DNA of 64,000 bases from Sulfurimicrobium sp963741495 (GCA_963741495.1 CAVUID010000012.1:124001-188000), one strand, 5' to 3'; shown: positions 26,059-36,994, numbered from the stretch's first letter. Notes: generated from the sequence alone by a model not told the origin. Translations and numbers: made by a program.

Positions 26059-26502
26059 ATGGCTACAGTACGCGGCTGCATTTTTCCAGACGATCTCCAT
26101 TACAACGTCGATAACAATGTCTGGACCAGGCTGGAACAGGACGGCTCCATTACGGTGGGCATGACCGCCTATGGTTGCGCCCTGTCTGGCGAAATCGTGT
26201 CCTGCATGCCCAAGCAGCCGGGAAAGATCATCGAACAGAACAAATCGGTCGCCACCATCGAATCCGGCAAATGGGTAGGGCCAGTCAAAGCGCCGGTGGG
26301 TGGCGAAATCATCGCCATCAACGAAGAACTGGACGCCGACCCCGGCCTGATGAACCGCGATCCCTATGGCGCCGGCTGGGTGGTCAGGATGTCGCCTGCG
26401 CAATGGCAGAAGGAAAGCGAAAATCTGAGCGCCGGCCCCGCCATGGAAGAGGCTTTCGAAGCCAAAATGGCGGCTGAAGGTTTTACCGGCTGCGGTGGCT
26501 GA
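26059..26502 (+). CDS. lbpA: LbpA-type lipoate-binding protein (GcvH-like)
   Basis: 147 residues of the GcvH/lipoyl-carrier fold, with the modified lysine predicted at residue 71 in ATIESGKWVGPVKAP, followed by the hairpin VGGEIIAINEEL. It is diverged from true glycine-cleavage H proteins, and no gcvT or gcvP is nearby. Its neighbours are cysM and a LipS-type radical SAM gene. LbpA proteins carry lipoate for the sHdr sulfur-oxidation complex in many chemolithotrophs, and I infer this role here. The C-terminal GFTGCGG with a cysteine is an odd extra. The alternative is a stand-alone GcvH. Confidence 0.78.
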   Translation: MATVRGCIFPDDLHYNVDNNVWTRLEQDGSITVGMTAYGCALSGEIVSCMPKQPGKIIEQNKSVATIESGKWVGPVKAPVGGEIIAINEELDADPGLMNRDPYGAGWVVRMSPAQWQKESENLSAGPAMEEAFEAKMAAEGFTGCGG

Positions 26503-26503
26503 A

Positions 26504-27574
26504 ATGCCTGACTGGCTGACCGCCACCCGGCAAATCGAGGCGCTGGAAGAAATTGCACTGGATCCTTTGCTGGTCCTGGAGCTGGAACGACAACCGCCGC
26601 GCCCTGATCTGCTCAGTTTCCACGTGCCCGGCTTCAAGTCCTGCTCACTGGGCAAGGAAGCAGGATGCGGCAAGGAAAGCTGGCCCGCGATCTCCATTAG
26701 CGGCGGCGACTGCAAGCTGCAGTGCGACCACTGCAAGGGAAAAATTCTCGCACCGATGATCCCCGCCCGCACGGCGGAAGACCTGTGGCGCGTGGTTAAC
26801 GAAAAAATTGCCCTGGGTGCTGCTGGCATGCTGCTGACGGGCGGCTCCAACCATCGCAATGAAGTCGAATACGACCCCTATTACGCCACTCTGCGCCGCA
26901 TCAAGGATGAATTCCCCCGCTTCAGGATCGCGCTCCATACCGCCCTGGCAGACGGAGATACGGCACAACGCATGGAAGAAGCCGGTGTCGACACCGCCAT
27001 GATGGATGTCATCGGTGCACAGGACACCATTACCCAGGTCTACCACCTGAAGCGCAGCGTGGCCGATTTCGAGCGCACACTGGAAAATCTGTGCGCTACC
27101 CGGATGCAGATCGTGCCCCATATCGTCATCGGCCTGCACTACGGAAAAATGCTTGGGGAATGGAATGCGCTTGCCATGCTGCAACGCCACACCCCGAGTG
27201 CGGTAGTACTGGTGGTTGCCATGCCATTTTACGCTTCGTCGCAACGCCCTTTTGCCACGCCGGACAGCCATATCGTCGGCCATTTTTTTCGCACAGCGCG
27301 AGAAACGTTACCCGATACACCCCTGTTGCTGGGCTGCGCCCGCCCACCGGGACGCGCCAAACTGGAAATCGAAAGCTACGCCATCATGGCCGGTCTGAAC
27401 GGGCTGGCCCACCCTTCGGATGGGATGGTAGAACTGGCTTCCAGCCTTGGCAGGGAAATGCGCATTTCACCCACCTGCTGCTCCATCGCCAGCGAATACG
27501 CAACACCTGAATTTCAGGCAATCCAGCTCCAGCATCAAAAGCTGGCTGAAATAACCATAACCGTGGCTGCCTGA
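26504..27574 (+). CDS. LipS-type radical SAM lipoyl synthase subunit, second partner
   Basis: 356 residues from the ATG at 26504; a GTG at 26495 overlapping lbpA is also possible. The radical SAM motif is CKLQCDHC (CxxxCxxC, about residues 69-76) after ISISGGD. Further cysteines upstream (CSLGKEAGC) and near the C-terminus (SPTCCS) could hold the auxiliary sulfur-donating cluster. GIALHT-like RIALHTALADGD and HIVIGLHYGKM fit a biotin-synthase-like barrel. It follows lbpA directly, so its substrate is probably octanoyl- or half-thiolated LbpA. Together with the enzyme at 1804 it would make a LipS1/LipS2 pair. Which number belongs to which gene I leave open. Confidence 0.72.
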   Translation: MPDWLTATRQIEALEEIALDPLLVLELERQPPRPDLLSFHVPGFKSCSLGKEAGCGKESWPAISISGGDCKLQCDHCKGKILAPMIPARTAEDLWRVVNEKIALGAAGMLLTGGSNHRNEVEYDPYYATLRRIKDEFPRFRIALHTALADGDTAQRMEEAGVDTAMMDVIGAQDTITQVYHLKRSVADFERTLENLCATRMQIVPHIVIGLHYGKMLGEWNALAMLQRHTPSAVVLVVAMPFYASSQRPFATPDSHIVGHFFRTARETLPDTPLLLGCARPPGRAKLEIESYAIMAGLNGLAHPSDGMVELASSLGREMRISPTCCSIASEYATPEFQAIQLQHQKLAEITITVAA

Positions 27575-27578
27575 TTCA

Positions 27579-29114
27579 ATGAACCTGCTCAAAGCCCTTG
27601 CCACCGTAGGCGGGATGACGCTGCTCTCGCGCATTCTCGGCTTCCTTCGTGACGCCATCATCGCCCGCGCCTTTGGCGCCGGCATCGCCACCGATGCCTT
27701 TTTTGTCGCCTTCAAACTGCCCAACCTGCTGCGCCGCCTGTTTGCCGAAGGCGCCTTCTCCCAGGCCTTCGTACCCATCCTGGCAGAATACAAAACGCGC
27801 CGCGGCCACGATGCCACGCGCGATCTGGTGGACCATGTCGCCACGCTGCTGGCGCTGATCCTGCTGGGCGTAAGCCTGATCGGCATGCTCGCCGCACCGG
27901 TGGTGATCTATATCAGCGCGCCTGGCTTTGCCGCCACGCCGGAAAAATTCGATCTCACCGTGCAACTGCTGCGCTACATCTTCCCCTACATTTTCTTCAT
28001 CTCGCTGGTCTCGCTGGCTGGCGGCATTCTCAACACCTACAGCAGGTTTTCCGTACCCGCGTTCACGCCGGCGCTGCTGAATCTCTCTTTTATCGGCTGC
28101 GCGCTATGGCTGGCGCCCCACATGAATCCACCGGTCATGGCGCTGGCTGTGGCGGTACTGCTCGGCGGCGTGCTGCAACTTGGCTTTCAACTTCCATTTC
28201 TGGTAAAAGTCGGCCTTTTGCCACGCTTCCGCCTGAACCTGAAGGACGAAGGCGTATGGCGCATCCTGAAACTCATGGGGCCGGCGGTCTTCGGCGTCTC
28301 CATCGCCCAGATCAGTCTGCTGATCAACACCATCTTCGCCTCCTTCCTCGAGACCGGCAGCGTGTCCTGGCTCTACTATGCCGACCGCCTGATGGAATTC
28401 CCCACCGGCATGCTGGGGGTGGCGCTCGGCACCATTCTCTTGCCTTCGCTGGCCAAGCACTATTCCGACGACTCCCCGGAACAGTTCTCCAGCCTGCTCG
28501 ACTGGGGGCTGCGCCTGACCCTGATGCTGGCCCTGCCGGCGGCACTGGCGCTGGCGATGCTGGCCGTGCCGCTGATTTCCACGCTGTTCTACTACGGAAA
28601 GTTTTCCGCCCACGACCTGTGGATGACGCGCGAGGCGCTGGTCGCTTACAGCGCCGGCCTGGTGGGCCTGATCATGGTAAAAGTGCTGGCGCCTGGGTTC
28701 TATGCGCGGCAGAATATCCGCACCCCGGTCAAGATCGCAATTTTCACCCTGTTCGCCACCCAGCTCATGAACCTCGCCTTTGTCTGGAAACTCCAGCACA
28801 CCGGGCTGGCGCTAGCCATCGGCCTGGGTGCCTGTATCAATGCCAGCCTGCTGTACTACCAGTTGCGCCGCCACCAGATTTTTCAGCCCCAGCCCGGGTG
28901 GCTTGTTTTTCTGTCAAAGATCGCCGTCGCGCTGGCGGTCATGGGTGCAACCCTGTGGTATGTCATGGGATCCCAAGCAGCCTGGCTCACTGGCGGCATT
29001 CTCGACCGGGCATTCCATCTGAGCTGGGTGATCATGGCCGGTGCAGGCAGCTACTTCGCGGCACTTGCACTGCTGGGCTTCCGCCCGCGAGATTACATCC
29101 GCCGGGCCGCCTGA
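27579..29114 (+). CDS. murJ: Lipid II flippase MurJ (MviN)
   Basis: 511 residues and about 14 membrane helices. Family motifs are LLSRILGFLRDAIIARAFGAG at the start (with the key Arg residues), FKLPNLLRRLFAEGAFSQAFVP (about 46-67) and YYADRLMEFPTGMLGVALGT (about 261-280). It moves lipid II across the inner membrane for peptidoglycan synthesis. The start lies four bases after the radical SAM stop, so transcription may be shared. After the stop comes a GC-rich palindrome. Confidence 0.97.
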   Translation: MNLLKALATVGGMTLLSRILGFLRDAIIARAFGAGIATDAFFVAFKLPNLLRRLFAEGAFSQAFVPILAEYKTRRGHDATRDLVDHVATLLALILLGVSLIGMLAAPVVIYISAPGFAATPEKFDLTVQLLRYIFPYIFFISLVSLAGGILNTYSRFSVPAFTPALLNLSFIGCALWLAPHMNPPVMALAVAVLLGGVLQLGFQLPFLVKVGLLPRFRLNLKDEGVWRILKLMGPAVFGVSIAQISLLINTIFASFLETGSVSWLYYADRLMEFPTGMLGVALGTILLPSLAKHYSDDSPEQFSSLLDWGLRLTLMLALPAALALAMLAVPLISTLFYYGKFSAHDLWMTREALVAYSAGLVGLIMVKVLAPGFYARQNIRTPVKIAIFTLFATQLMNLAFVWKLQHTGLALAIGLGACINASLLYYQLRRHQIFQPQPGWLVFLSKIAVALAVMGATLWYVMGSQAAWLTGGILDRAFHLSWVIMAGAGSYFAALALLGFRPRDYIRRAA

Positions 29115-29176
29115 CGGGCATGGCAAATGTGTGACCTCAGCTGATGAAATCTGCCATACCCGCTCCCCCACCCCGG

Positions 29177-29223
29177 CCCTCCCCCGCTTGCGGGGGAGGG
29201 GGACGCTGACTCGCTGCGCGAGT
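29177..29223. repeat. GC-rich palindromes between murJ and cysS
   Basis: A perfect 11-bp inverted repeat (CCCTCCCCCGC at 29177-29187, GCGGGGGAGGG at 29190-29200), then ACTCGC/GCGAGT (29209-29214 and 29218-29223). The first palindrome is similar in style to the element inside ygiQ. It may act as a terminator-like barrier, but no T-run follows. Confidence 0.6.
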
Positions 29224-29270
29224 TTCACTTTAATCGCGTAAAATAGCGCTTTTTCTCCCCCGTCGTTGCC

Positions 29271-30653
29271 ATGCTGAAAATCTACAACACCCTCGCCCGC
29301 GCCAAGCAGGACTTCATCCCCATCGAACCCGGAAAAGCCCGCATGTACGTGTGCGGCATGACGGTGTACGACTTCTGCCACCTCGGCCACGCCCGGGTGC
29401 TGGTGGTGTTCGACATGATCCAGCGCTGGCTCAGGGCGGAAGGGCTGGATGTCACCTATGTGCGCAACATCACCGACATCGACGACAAGATCATCAAGCG
29501 TGCGGCCGAAAATCACGAAGCCATCGACATCCTGACCGGGCGCTTCATTGCCGCCATGGACGAGGATGCCGCGAAACTGGGCGTGGAGAAGCCGGATCAC
29601 GAGCCGCGCGCCACCCAGTATGTGCCGGGCATGATCGCGATGATCTCGCAGCTCATCGCAAACGGGCTGGCCTATGTCGCGGACAATGGCGACGTGTGCT
29701 ATTCGGTGCACGACTTTCCCGGCTACGGCAAGCTTTCGGGCAAATCCCTCGACGACCTGCGCGCCGGCGAACGGGTGGATGTCGCCACCGGCAAGCGCGA
29801 CCCGCTCGACTTCGTGCTGTGGAAATCGGCCAAGCCAAACGAACCCAGCTGGGACTCGCCCTGGGGCGCGGGGCGGCCGGGCTGGCATATCGAATGCTCG
29901 GTGATGAGCGACGCCCTGCTGGGCGAGCATTTCGACATCCACGGCGGCGGCGCGGACTTGCAGTTCCCCCACCACGAGAACGAGATCGCCCAGTCCGAGG
30001 GCACGCACGGCCACCAGCACGTCAATTACTGGATTCACAACGGCTTTGTGCGTATAGACAACGAAAAGATGTCGAAGTCGCTGGGCAACTTCTTCACCAT
30101 CCGCGAAGTGCTGGAAAAATACGATCCGGAAGTGGTGCGCTTTTTCATCCTGCGCGCCCACTACCGCAGCCCGCTGAACTACTCCGACCATCATCTGGAT
30201 GACGCAAAGGGCGCGCTGACGCGGCTCTATACCGCGCTCAACAACACCTCACCTGCAACGCTCCCCATAGACTGGAGCAACGCCTACGCCACCACCTTCA
30301 AGCAGGCCATGGAGGATGACTTCAATACACCGGAAGCGGTGGCCGCGCTGTTCGAACTGGCGAACGAGATCAACAGGAGCAATGATCCGCAACGCGCTGG
30401 ACTGCTCAAGGCGCTGGGCGCGACTCTCGGCCTGCTGCAACGCGACCCCAGCGAGTTCCTGCAGGGTAGTCTGGGTGGAAAATCCGAATGCAGCTTAACG
30501 CCAGAGCAGATCGAGCAGCAGATTGCCGCTCGTGCCGAAGCTCGCAAAGCACGGAATTTCGCCGAGTCGGACCGCATCCGCGACGATCTCCTGAAAGCTG
30601 GCATCGTCCTCGAAGACAAGCCCGGCAGCGAAACCTTGTGGCGTCGCGCCTGA
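29271..30653 (+). CDS. cysS: Cysteinyl-tRNA synthetase
   Basis: 460 residues, normal for the family. The class I signature is in VYDFCHLGHARVLVVFD (HIGH variant HLGH), the zinc-binding region includes CGMTVYD, GWHIECSVMS and HGGGADLQFPHHENE, and the KMSKS loop is in NEKMSKSLGNFF (about residues 265-276). It charges tRNA-Cys. The gene stands alone between murJ and a convergent gene. A possible -10 (TAAAAT at 29239-29244) lies about 27 bases before the ATG. Confidence 0.98.
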   Translation: MLKIYNTLARAKQDFIPIEPGKARMYVCGMTVYDFCHLGHARVLVVFDMIQRWLRAEGLDVTYVRNITDIDDKIIKRAAENHEAIDILTGRFIAAMDEDAAKLGVEKPDHEPRATQYVPGMIAMISQLIANGLAYVADNGDVCYSVHDFPGYGKLSGKSLDDLRAGERVDVATGKRDPLDFVLWKSAKPNEPSWDSPWGAGRPGWHIECSVMSDALLGEHFDIHGGGADLQFPHHENEIAQSEGTHGHQHVNYWIHNGFVRIDNEKMSKSLGNFFTIREVLEKYDPEVVRFFILRAHYRSPLNYSDHHLDDAKGALTRLYTALNNTSPATLPIDWSNAYATTFKQAMEDDFNTPEAVAALFELANEINRSNDPQRAGLLKALGATLGLLQRDPSEFLQGSLGGKSECSLTPEQIEQQIAARAEARKARNFAESDRIRDDLLKAGIVLEDKPGSETLWRRA

Positions 30654-30674
30654 AAATTCTGAAAGCTCCATCGT

Positions 30675-31439
30675 TCAGGCCGCCTGACGGCCCATGAAGT
30701 GCCGGGCGTAGCGCTGGTTCAGGCGCGCCAGCGGCAGCAGCACCAGCACATCGGCAGTATTGAAATCCGGATCCCAGGCCGGCTCGCCGCAAATCCAGGC
30801 GCCGGTGCGCAGGTACCCCTTGATCAGCGGCGGCATGGGCGGGTTCAGCTCGCGGTTGAGCGCTGCCAGCGGCAACGGATGGCGCGGAAACACGCGCCAT
30901 TCCACCGGGCACATGTTGTCCACGCTGATGCGGTGATACAGGCTCGCGGCACTGTGGCCGCCGTCGGCCATGCTGATGCTGGCGCAGCCGATCAGGTAGT
31001 CGTAACCGCGAGTGATCATGTACTCGGCCAGCCCCGCCCACAGCAAGGTGATCGCGGCACCGCTGCGGTAATCGGGATGCACGCAGGAGCGGCCTACTTC
31101 CGCCATGCGATCGCTGAGATGCGCAATGCGGGTCAGATCGAATTCGCTCTGGGAATAGAAACCGCCAATTTTTTTCGCCTGCTCCGGGCTCAGGATGCGA
31201 TAGGTGCCGACCACTTCGTTACTGTCGCCATCGCGCACCAGCAGGTGATCGCAATAGGGGTCGAACATGTCCTGATCGACGCCGGCCTTGCGGGTCGGCA
31301 AACGCGCCCCCATCTCCTCGGCGAAGACCTTGTAGCGCAGGCGCTGCGCTTCCTCTATATCGGCTTCGCTCTGGGCGAAGCAGTAAAAGAGTTTGGCCTC
31401 ACGGCGTGGCGCCACGTCTGTCTGTTGGCTCAGCAACAT
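30675..31439 (-). CDS. OlsB-like N-acyltransferase (GNAT, hemolysin-related)
   Basis: 254 residues resembling L-ornithine N-alpha-acyltransferases. Visible motifs are EAQRLRYKVFAEEMGARLP (about residues 31-49), DPYCDHLLVRD, VGTYRILSP, EVGRSCVHPDYRSGAAITLLWAGLAEY (about 114-140) and an IGCASISMADGG core. The first step of ornithine-lipid synthesis transfers a 3-hydroxyacyl chain to ornithine. OlsA, the second enzyme, is not next to it, so the lipid product is inferred from family only. It is convergent with cysS. Confidence 0.78.
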   Translation of the reverse strand: MLLSQQTDVAPRREAKLFYCFAQSEADIEEAQRLRYKVFAEEMGARLPTRKAGVDQDMFDPYCDHLLVRDGDSNEVVGTYRILSPEQAKKIGGFYSQSEFDLTRIAHLSDRMAEVGRSCVHPDYRSGAAITLLWAGLAEYMITRGYDYLIGCASISMADGGHSAASLYHRISVDNMCPVEWRVFPRHPLPLAALNRELNPPMPPLIKGYLRTGAWICGEPAWDPDFNTADVLVLLPLARLNQRYARHFMGRQAA

Positions 31440-31544
31440 CTCGTTCTCTCCTGTCGTTTCGTATGTGCGAACGATAAACAGGGGCGATGACAGATTGGTT
31501 ACAAGCAGCTTAAGTTTTTATGACCGCCTGAAACCATGAAAACG

Positions 31545-31670
31545 AGTGAAAAGTGAAGCCGCTTGGGCTGCGCCCTTGCTGTGAAGCGTGAAAGGTAAGG
31601 GCAAACTCCGGGGAGCGTTTTACATTTCACGCCTCACAAACAAAGCGCAGCGAGTGAATTCACGCTTCAC
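31545..31670. repeat. TTTCACGCTTCAC mosaic repeat, copy upstream of ygiQ
   Basis: About 126 bases. The parts GTGAAGCGTGAAAGG and TTACATTTCACGCCTCAC match the copy at 40735-40883 in reverse orientation, including the CAAACAAAGCGCAGCGAGTG arm. It lies between the OlsB-like gene and ygiQ and ends about 20 bases before the ygiQ start, so it may supply part of that gene's leader. Confidence 0.75.
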
Positions 31671-31689
31671 AAAACTGATTCACGTTAAA

Positions 31690-33918
<2,229 letters not shown>

Positions 33919-33936
33919 ACTAGCGCGCGCTAAAGC

Positions 33937-34939
33937 TTATTGCTCGACCAGCTCCACGCGCCGGTTCTTGGCGCGCCCATCCTCACTGGCATTGCTCGAT
34001 ACCGGGGCGAGATTGGCAACGCCCTTGGCAAGCATCCGCTGGGCTGGGATGCCCTGCTGCGCCAGTGCCTTGGCAACGGCTTCCGCGCGGCGCTGTGAGA
34101 GGCTGAGGTTGTAATCGAGCTTGCCCTGATTATCGGTGTGGCCGACGATGAAAACCTTGAGTCCGGCATTGTTCTTCAGCAATGCGGCCATTTCATCGAG
34201 CTGCGGCCTGGATTCCGGCTTGATGTCCGCCTTGTCGGAGTCGAAATAAATCCCGTAAATGGCGATCTTGCCCTCGCTGCTCAGACCTTTCTGCATGGCA
34301 GCGGCGTTGACCGTCACCATATTGCTCTGCATCGGCTTGACTTCCACCACCTCGACGAAAACCGCGACGCGGTGGCTGGCATCGACATTCGAGGCATTCT
34401 CCTGCATGGCCGCGAACACCGTCACGTAAACATCCCCGCTGGGGCGGGCCTGCTTGGCGGTAAGCAGGCGATCGTCGTCCACTTTCATGGAGAAAGCGTA
34501 TTCGGACAGTTGCTTGCCGGTAATCTGACGCGGGTTTTGCGGGCTAAAGTAGATTGCAGAGGCCATCTGCTTGCCGCACTGGGCGCGCGAGCAGGTAAAC
34601 AGCGTGGAAAAACCCGCTTTCGCCAGGGCCTCTTCGTAATTTTTCATCACCTCCAGCGAACTGCGGTCTTTCGGCGCCACATACAGCAGCCGGGTACGTT
34701 GTCCCTGCAGCATCTGGGATTTCTCGAAGCCGCGCTTGCCGTCTTTGTAAGTCGCGGGTCCCAGCACCAGCTCCGCTTCATCGAATTTATCCAGCTTGTA
34801 GCCGATCACGATGGAGTCGGCATAGCGCGACACCATCGGGTGATCCTTACTACCTGCCACATCCTTCAAAGGCGCAGCGCTGTACGGCAGGGATCAGAAT
34901 GAAAAGCGTCATGAGCATGCGGAAAAAAGTGCGTAGCAT
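33937..34939 (-). pseudogene. OmpA-family protein with DUF4892-like N-terminal part, frameshifted after the signal peptide
   Basis: The mature part (33937-34869 in one frame) is intact: a DUF4892-like N-terminal domain (residues about 1-190, KDHPMVSRYADSIVIGYKLDKFDEAEL) and a C-terminal OmpA peptidoglycan-binding domain (IYFDSDKADIKPES, VGHTDNQGKLDYNLSLSQRRAEAVAKAL). The signal peptide lies in another frame: ATG at 34939 after an AAGGAGG ribosome site gives MLRTFFRMLMTLFILIPAV, then the frame leaves the gene. Removing one base near 34888 would join PAV to SAAPLKDVAGSKD. So either a one-base insertion has inactivated export or there is a sequence error. The function would be envelope anchoring. 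Confidence 0.75.
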
Positions 34940-35011
34940 TTTTGCCTCCTTATTAGCGCGCAAGCCCCGGCCAAACCTGAGCACTGCGAATACCTTCAAT
35001 TCTAGCCGGAT

Positions 35012-35593
35012 CTAGTCTGCCATGAGTAGCGATAATCTCTGCCGCAGCGCCGGGATGACCTCCGCTTCCAGCCATGGATTCGCCTTGAACCAGCGCTGAT
35101 TGCGCGGGCTGGGATGCGGCAGCGGGAGGAATTCCGGCAAATACTCCTGCCACGCCTGCACCGTGGCAGCCAGCGTCTTTTTGGCGCGCCTGCCGAGGTA
35201 ATAAGCCTGCGCATAGCGGCCAATCAGCAGCGTCAGACGTACATTCGGCAACTGCGCGCGCAATTGCGGGTGCCACAGCGGCGCGCATTCCGGGCGTGGC
35301 GGCAGATCACCATTGGGGCCGGTGCCGGGATAGCAGAAAGCCGTCGGGATAATGGCGATGCGCTGCTCGTCGTAGAATGCCTCACGCGACATATTCAGCC
35401 ACAGTCGCAGACGATCGCCGGAAGGATCGTTCCACGGAATGCCGGTCTCATGCACCCGCCGCCCCGGCGCTTGCCCCACAATCATCAGCCTGGCACTGTC
35501 ACCTGCACGCAAGACCGGCTTCGGCCCCAGCGGCAGACAGGTTTCGCACACGCGGCAGGCGCGGATTTGCTCAAGTAAAGTATCAAGAATCAT
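35012..35593 (-). CDS. Uracil-DNA glycosylase-family protein
   Basis: 193 residues from the ATG at 35593 (an upstream start at 35626 is possible; neither has a clear ribosome site). The N-terminus has CRVCETCLPLGPKPVLRAG and the UDG-superfamily active-site strand LMIVGQAPGRRVHETGIPWND (about residues 37-57). LTLLIGRYAQAYYLG and the end motif LPLPHPSPRNQRW (about 155-167) complete the fold. Relatives cut uracil from DNA, but this short subgroup is mostly uncharacterised, so repair is inferred. It ends 72 bases beyond the OmpA-like gene's start. Confidence 0.85.
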   Translation of the reverse strand: MILDTLLEQIRACRVCETCLPLGPKPVLRAGDSARLMIVGQAPGRRVHETGIPWNDPSGDRLRLWLNMSREAFYDEQRIAIIPTAFCYPGTGPNGDLPPRPECAPLWHPQLRAQLPNVRLTLLIGRYAQAYYLGRRAKKTLAATVQAWQEYLPEFLPLPHPSPRNQRWFKANPWLEAEVIPALRQRLSLLMAD

Positions 35594-35769
35594 AGGAAGC
35601 GAAGTTGATGTGGCTTGCCATGTCATTGGATATGACGTTTAATTCTGACAAAATGGTCACAAAATCACGATAATGCTACGAAGCCATAGCTGCATGTATG
35701 CCCTCAATGCCCTTAAGGTCAAAAATGATGCTTCCGACTGATTTTATTGTAAAAAGTGTTGCACGCGCG

Positions 35770-36312
35770 ATGCGGCTTGTTTTTTTCTGTTTTCTGGCAT
35801 TCTCTGCCATTTCTTACGCAGCCGCAGAAAACGGCGAGACTGTGAAAACAAAAGAAATCAAATATCGCGACGGCATCGTTACTTTTTCCATCCCCAAACA
35901 CTGGGTCGAGGAATACGAACCTGAAGGCGACGGAATATTTTATGAAAAAGGCGAAAACAAGGGGAAACTGCGGATCAATGTAGTCACCGTGAATTTACCA
36001 AAAATGGTTGCAGCAAATTCCGGGGCCAAAGCGCTGTGTATTTTGAAAGACATCAAGTCCTCCGAAGTCGATAATCTGCCCAATGGAAATGCCGTAGCAA
36101 AAATCATCGAACACACTACCGAGCAGGGGCAGCCTGTTACGCATTACTGGTGGTACGTTGCCCGCCCGATTCCGCCGCAACACGTTCGAATGGCGACATT
36201 TTCCTACACCATTCGCTCATCGCAGGAAAAATCACCCCGTATGGAAGCTGATGTTCAGTTCCTGGATGGGTCGATACGAAACTCGATTTTTCACCCGCTG
36301 CATGACCTTTGA
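35770..36312 (+). CDS. Unknown secreted protein
   Basis: 180 residues if started at the ATG at 35770, which gives a clean signal peptide (MRLVFFCFLAFSAISYAAAE). In-frame ATGs at 35698, 35725 and 35728 are alternatives. The mature part (about 155 residues) begins with ENGETVKTKEIKYRDGIVTFSIPKHW, a beta-rich pattern seen in small periplasmic proteins that measure or bind something, and it has two central cysteine-poor beta segments plus WWYVARPIPPQHVR. I do not recognise the family. It is more AT-rich than its neighbours, which may hint at transfer. It ends before a bidirectional terminator. Confidence 0.6.
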   Translation: MRLVFFCFLAFSAISYAAAENGETVKTKEIKYRDGIVTFSIPKHWVEEYEPEGDGIFYEKGENKGKLRINVVTVNLPKMVAANSGAKALCILKDIKSSEVDNLPNGNAVAKIIEHTTEQGQPVTHYWWYVARPIPPQHVRMATFSYTIRSSQEKSPRMEADVQFLDGSIRNSIFHPLHDL

Positions 36313-36346
36313 CATTTCCAGGCTTCAGGCAGGACGGAAAAACAGA

Positions 36347-36402
36347 AACGCCCATCGTTCGACGGGCGTTATAGAAAAAAACGCCGGGATTTCACCCCCG
36401 GC
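36347..36402. terminator. Bidirectional terminator pair between convergent genes
   Basis: Hairpin 1 pairs AACGCCC (36347-36353) with GGGCGTT (36364-36370). Hairpin 2 pairs GCCGGG (36383-36388) with CCCGGC (36397-36402); it is followed by TTTT on the plus strand and, reading the minus strand, by GTTTTTTTCT. They end both the secreted-protein gene and the small gene at 36412. Confidence 0.8.
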
Positions 36403-36411
36403 TTTTCCTGA

Positions 36412-36582
36412 TTACCTGCCCATATCAGTGAAATCAAGCAGTGCATGTGGTGTATCGGCCACATTCAGGTCGATCATTTCATAAATTTCCGGATCGACGA
36501 TATCTTCAGCCGGATGGTGCGCAAAAGCCGAAAACGAGGTCAGCAGAGCGCCAAGTACTGCAACTTGAAGTGCTTTTTTCAT
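36412..36582 (-). CDS. Small secreted protein of 56 residues
   Basis: The start at 36582 follows an AGGA ribosome site at good spacing. Residues 1-21 are a signal peptide (MKKALQVAVLGALLTSFSAFA). The mature peptide, about 35 residues, reads HHPAEDIVDPEIYEMIDLNV and then ADTPHALLDFTDMGR. It starts with two histidines and is strongly acidic, which could suit metal binding, but that is a guess. It is followed by a strong terminator, and I recognise no named family. A short gene with a signal peptide, ribosome site and terminator is very likely real. Confidence 0.75.
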   Translation of the reverse strand: MKKALQVAVLGALLTSFSAFAHHPAEDIVDPEIYEMIDLNVADTPHALLDFTDMGR

Positions 36583-36994
36583 AAATCCATTCCTGTAAAA
36601 TTTAGAAAGTAACCAACGAATCATTCAGCCTGTCGCGTTCTAGCCGCCCGATGGCTGAAACGCTGTTGTGACCGTTGATGTGATGCATGGTAGGCAAAAG
36701 AGGTTTCCGGGGAATATCGCGCACGTAACAAAGCGTAACAAGATGTTTCACTGGCCAAAAACTCAGCTCTGGTCCAGAGCAGGACACAATCCTCGCCAAT
36801 ACTCCGTGTTGGCTTTAAGACACGCGCCTTCCCCGATGATCCATCGGGCAACGGTTCAAGTTCAGGATCACCAGAACAGGATAAAAACCGTGACAGTGCC
36901 CGGTTTTCTGTACTAACCTCAACCAGGACAGGTGTAGTAACGCCGCGCCAGACAGGTAATTCGCACGTTCAATACGCTCAAGGAGAAGTTTGCC
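36583..36994. other. Non-coding stretch of about 410 bases
   Basis: I see no convincing gene here: short open frames on both strands lack family features and ribosome sites. It must hold the promoter of the small secreted gene (minus strand) and of the GFA-family gene (plus strand); the latter has an AAGGAG ribosome site at about 36980. No clear repeats or hairpins were noticed. Confidence 0.5.

Noticed and set aside
26059..26502. Glycine cleavage H protein
   Set aside because: No gcvT or gcvP nearby, and the sequence and its radical SAM neighbour fit LbpA better. It is kept only as an alternative.
36668..36916. Small open frames in the 36.6-37.0 kb gap
   Set aside because: Neither strand gives a ribosome site, signal peptide or family-like sequence; the stretch is treated as non-coding.
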